Positions 61,414-64,000 of a stretch of DNA of 64,000 nucleotides are shown piece after piece (position 1 is the stretch's first letter; each line of letters begins with the position of its first letter). Origin of the DNA: Sanghuangporus weigelae. Its lineage: Eukaryota; Basidiomycota; Agaricomycetes; Hymenochaetales; Hymenochaetaceae. The notes under the pieces were generated by a model that saw nothing but the letters and a program-made list of their open reading frames with translations, made no database searches and was not told the DNA's origin. A program made the translations under genes and the position numbers. The DNA lies in assembly GCA_033182465.1 (NCBI GenBank), contig CP137318.1:744001-808000 (forward strand). The letters run 5' to 3'.

Positions 61414-64000
61414 TCATCGCTTTCCGGCTTGAGCCTGCTACAAAACGATTGATTGATCAGCCAAAGAAGTAGCACATTGATATCAATTCCGAAGCTCACC
61501 AAAAAAGACATCAATTGCTGGTAATCTTGCGCAGTCGCACCTCCCATAGACGGAGAAGACGCCGTTTGCTGGGTGGGCGGGACACCATAAGCAGAAGCCG
61601 GTGGCATTTGTGAAGGTGGGACACCAGGAATTTGAGGCGATGCAACTGCGCCCGCACCAGGAGCCTGATTCTGCGTTGCTTGCTGGAGCATAGCGAGAAT
61701 ATTCGGAGGCAAGCCCGAAAGCGAAGCCGGAGTCGGAGCTGGCGGGGCAGGTGCTCCGTTTGTGGCTTGCTGCGAGGTCGCAGAAGAAGGCGGAGGCGCT
61801 CCGTACGGATTTGTCATTTGTGGAGGAGCAGGTGCGGGAGGACCACCGGGGTACATTTGCAGAGGCATACCAGGCGCGTTTGCTGGAGGTGGTTGATAGT
61901 AATGTGGTGCTCCAGAAACGGGAAGGATCGGCGGTGCGCCTGAAGGTTGTTGGGACGCTGCCGGTGGTGCTTGCCCGCCGGTTTGAGGCTGTTTGAGCGC
62001 TGCGAGAAGTTGCTGTACTTTACGAGCTTGTTCAAGACGCTCATCGACGGGCTGAAAGGTCATCAGTAACAAGAATCCTATTAGAGGTCGACAAGCTCAC
62101 TGGAGCTGAAGGCGCCGGAGGAGGAGGACCCGAAGGCTGACCGTAAGAAGGTGGAGGAGGACCAGGCGGACCACCACGCCCATACCCTCCAGAAGAAGGT
62201 GGACCTCCATAATCATCGTTCCTACTATCGTGGCGATCACCACCATAATTGTTGTATCCTCCACGACCTCTTCCGCGTGCGCGTCCTCTGCCTCCCCCTC
62301 CTCCGCTATCATAATCTTGATCATATCGGCGATCTCGATCTCGATCCCAATCATCTCGCCGGTCCCAATCGTCTCTCGGGAATCCGCCTCCTCTTCCGCG
62401 AGGAGCACCGCGACCACCTCCTCTGTGGCCCCGCGTGGGAAACTCACCATAATCACGACCTCCGCGAGTAGGTCTTTCTTCCTGACGCCTAAAAGTTCGA
62501 AGAAATAAGCGACCATCTGTGGAATGCTTTGAAAAGGCGTACCTTTGAGGAATGGGCCCAGGTGGAAGAGGAACATCAGGAATATCCGGAGAGAAGCCGA
62601 CTTCTAAGACACCGTCTTGGAAAGGTTGATCATGCATCCTTTCATATGCATCTTCGCAACTCTAGCATCACGAAAAAGTCAGAAGCAATGAGTGTAAACA
62701 AAACATCCGCAGCATACCCTAATATCGTAGAACTCAACATAGCGTTGACTGAAGAAAGTAGTATTAGCGTATCTTCGGGAAGATCTACGCGAAGATAGTC
62801 ACCTATGGCGATTGTCACCCGGCTTCACATTTTTTATATCTCCAAACTGCTGAAATCTTCGGCGAACCTCATTGTCATCAATTGGCGAAGTAGTATTGTG
62901 AAGGGTAGCTAGAAGTGTGCCCTGGATGGTCACAGAAGAATCTCAGAAGAAGGAGTGAAATCTTGTGAAGAGAAGACAAGCCTGGTTGCGGTCCTTAGGG
63001 TCTTTGCTATTTTGCTCGTCTGCACGAGGTAATGAATAATGCACGTCGATCTAAAAGAATTATGATATCAAGATTCTTCGGATTTAAAACGAGTGCTTAC
63101 TGGACGCCCTCCAATTTCCGTGTTTTGCAAGCGCTCACGAGCACGTTCTGCTGCGCGCAAATCGTACTAAAAGTGGAAGCATAAAAACTCTGTCCTTTTC
63201 TTTAGCCTTAGGCTCACTAATTGCCGCTCACATATGTCACAAAGACCATGCCTCGATTTGCAATGAGATCAAAGAATGTTTTAATTTCGCCATGCTCATT
63301 GAACTGCTGGCGGACCTCGTCACTGTTTGTCTCATACTGTTCACAGATGTTCGGAATAAGAATGAGCTCAATTTTTTGCGCCACGTAAGAGGACTCGCCT
63401 TAATGTTACGAATAAAAAGAGTTCTACAAGGTCGTTCACGCATTATCCTCTCCTCAATAATTGGATCAGGTTTCTCATCTCGACTACGGGGAGGAGGTAC
63501 CCCAGGGCCACCCCCTCGTCTACCTCCACGACCTCCACGACTTGATGGGCCATCTAACAAACGATGTTTGTAAGTTCAGGATGCTCACCGGGCACAATAG
63601 TCGTGCAACAAGAAACGAAATCAAATTCAAACAGACGTTCCTCTCGAAGGACACAGCGAAGCGGCGAATCTCTGAAAGAAGCGTTCCCTTTCTCGGCATG
63701 ATATAAGAACGGAACGATCTACTGCGCCTCGCTGGGAATAGTTTCGTTATAGCGGCGATCGAGCAAGCTTCCTTACAGAATCCTTAACTCGAACATCAAC
63801 CTCAGGCGCCTAATCGAATTCATGAAGAATGATTCGCAATTGAACACCGCCAAGTTCTCTGGAAGAACTGAGAAGCACAGTGATGTTTGTTTATCACGGT
63901 TTAATGCGTCCCTTTTATTCGATTTCACCACGGCCCAGAATTGGAGAAGAAATGACCGGACTCAGAATTGTCAATCTAATTCAAGCGCACCTTCGTAACT
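61414..64000 (-). CDS. Mei2-like RNA-binding protein with two RRMs and an RGG tail, 5' end not in window
   Basis: Mei2-type proteins bind RNA and in fission yeast drive meiosis; this relative has the two N-terminal RRMs but no visible C-terminal Mei2 RRM3. Upstream exons read VDVRVKDSIVPFLYHAEKGN, then REERLFEFDFVSCCTTIVP and DGPSSRGGRGGRRGGGPG. RRM1 is CRTLFIRNIK plus YETNSDEVRQQF, FFDLIANRGMVFVTYYDLR, and RPIDVHYSLPR. RRM2 follows with QGTLLATLHNTTSPIDDNEV and RRRFQQFGDIKNVKPG. The tail has an RGG box with repeated DDWDR units, then a Pro/Gln/Ala-rich part, and ends DYQQLMSFLQAQAGKR at 61414. The intron after FIRNIK starts with GC (AAG|GCGAGT); the nearby GT would bring in a stop. Frames stay open to about 63970, so the start is probably beyond the right edge. 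Confidence 0.82.

Noticed and set aside
62151-62508. Ile/Ser- and His-rich plus-strand frames
   Set aside because: Antisense shadows of the RGG and DDWDR repeats of the Mei2-like protein.

Overview
The window is nuclear DNA from a filamentous basidiomycete, most likely a wood- or litter-associated agaricomycete. Genes are dense, on both strands, and split by many short introns (about 45-65 bp). The gene content fits: an aldos-2-ulose dehydratase homologue, several basidiomycete-type seven-helix (DUF6533/6534-like) membrane proteins and three GH5 exo-beta-1,3-glucanases. Coding models below were joined by hand from exon reading frames and splice sites. For ALG9, RAC1, the aldos-2-ulose dehydratase and the first GH5 gene I summed the exon lengths and they close to whole codons.

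Layout. 0-3.8 kb: the 3' end of a membrane-protein gene, then a long gene-poor stretch. 3.8-11.1 kb: ALG9 (ER mannosyltransferase), a 957-residue protein of unknown function on the minus strand, and a Rac-type GTPase. 12-14.7 kb: an aldos-2-ulose dehydratase homologue. 14.9-22 kb: a tandem pair of DUF6533-like genes and an amino-acid permease, all minus strand. 22.8-31.3 kb: housekeeping genes, namely prefoldin subunit 1 divergent from SNU114/EFTUD2, then calnexin and an SSP120/nucleobindin-like EF-hand protein. 32.1-35.3 kb: a nested mobile-element island. 36-56 kb: a carbohydrate-active region with three GH5 genes and an (alpha/alpha)6-barrel glycosidase-like gene, interrupted by DOP1, a small one-helix membrane protein and a Ser/Thr-rich membrane protein. 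56.5-64 kb: a basic nuclear protein, a GT17 glycosyltransferase and a Mei2-like RNA-binding protein that runs off the window.

The most unusual object is at 32.3-34.85 kb. Two 319-bp inverted arms, apparently identical, each followed inward by an array of 11-bp GC-rich units, enclose a 1.6-kb piece of the gene for the largest subunit of RNA polymerase II (RPB1). The piece runs from just upstream of the catalytic [10 protein letters not shown] motif to past the bridge helix and keeps its introns. This looks like DNA-level capture of a host gene fragment by a cut-and-paste-type element, comparable to a Pack-type transposon. It lies inside a second, TA-flanked element with 20-bp terminal repeats.

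Functional threads: ALG9 and calnexin act in ER glycoprotein synthesis and folding, and the calnexin promoter carries a UPRE-like site. The three GH5 enzymes are likely extracellular or wall beta-1,3-glucan hydrolases; one has lost three residues expected to hold the sugar in the active site while keeping both catalytic glutamates. RAC1 and DOP1 serve polarity and membrane traffic. SNU114 and the Mei2-like protein act on RNA.
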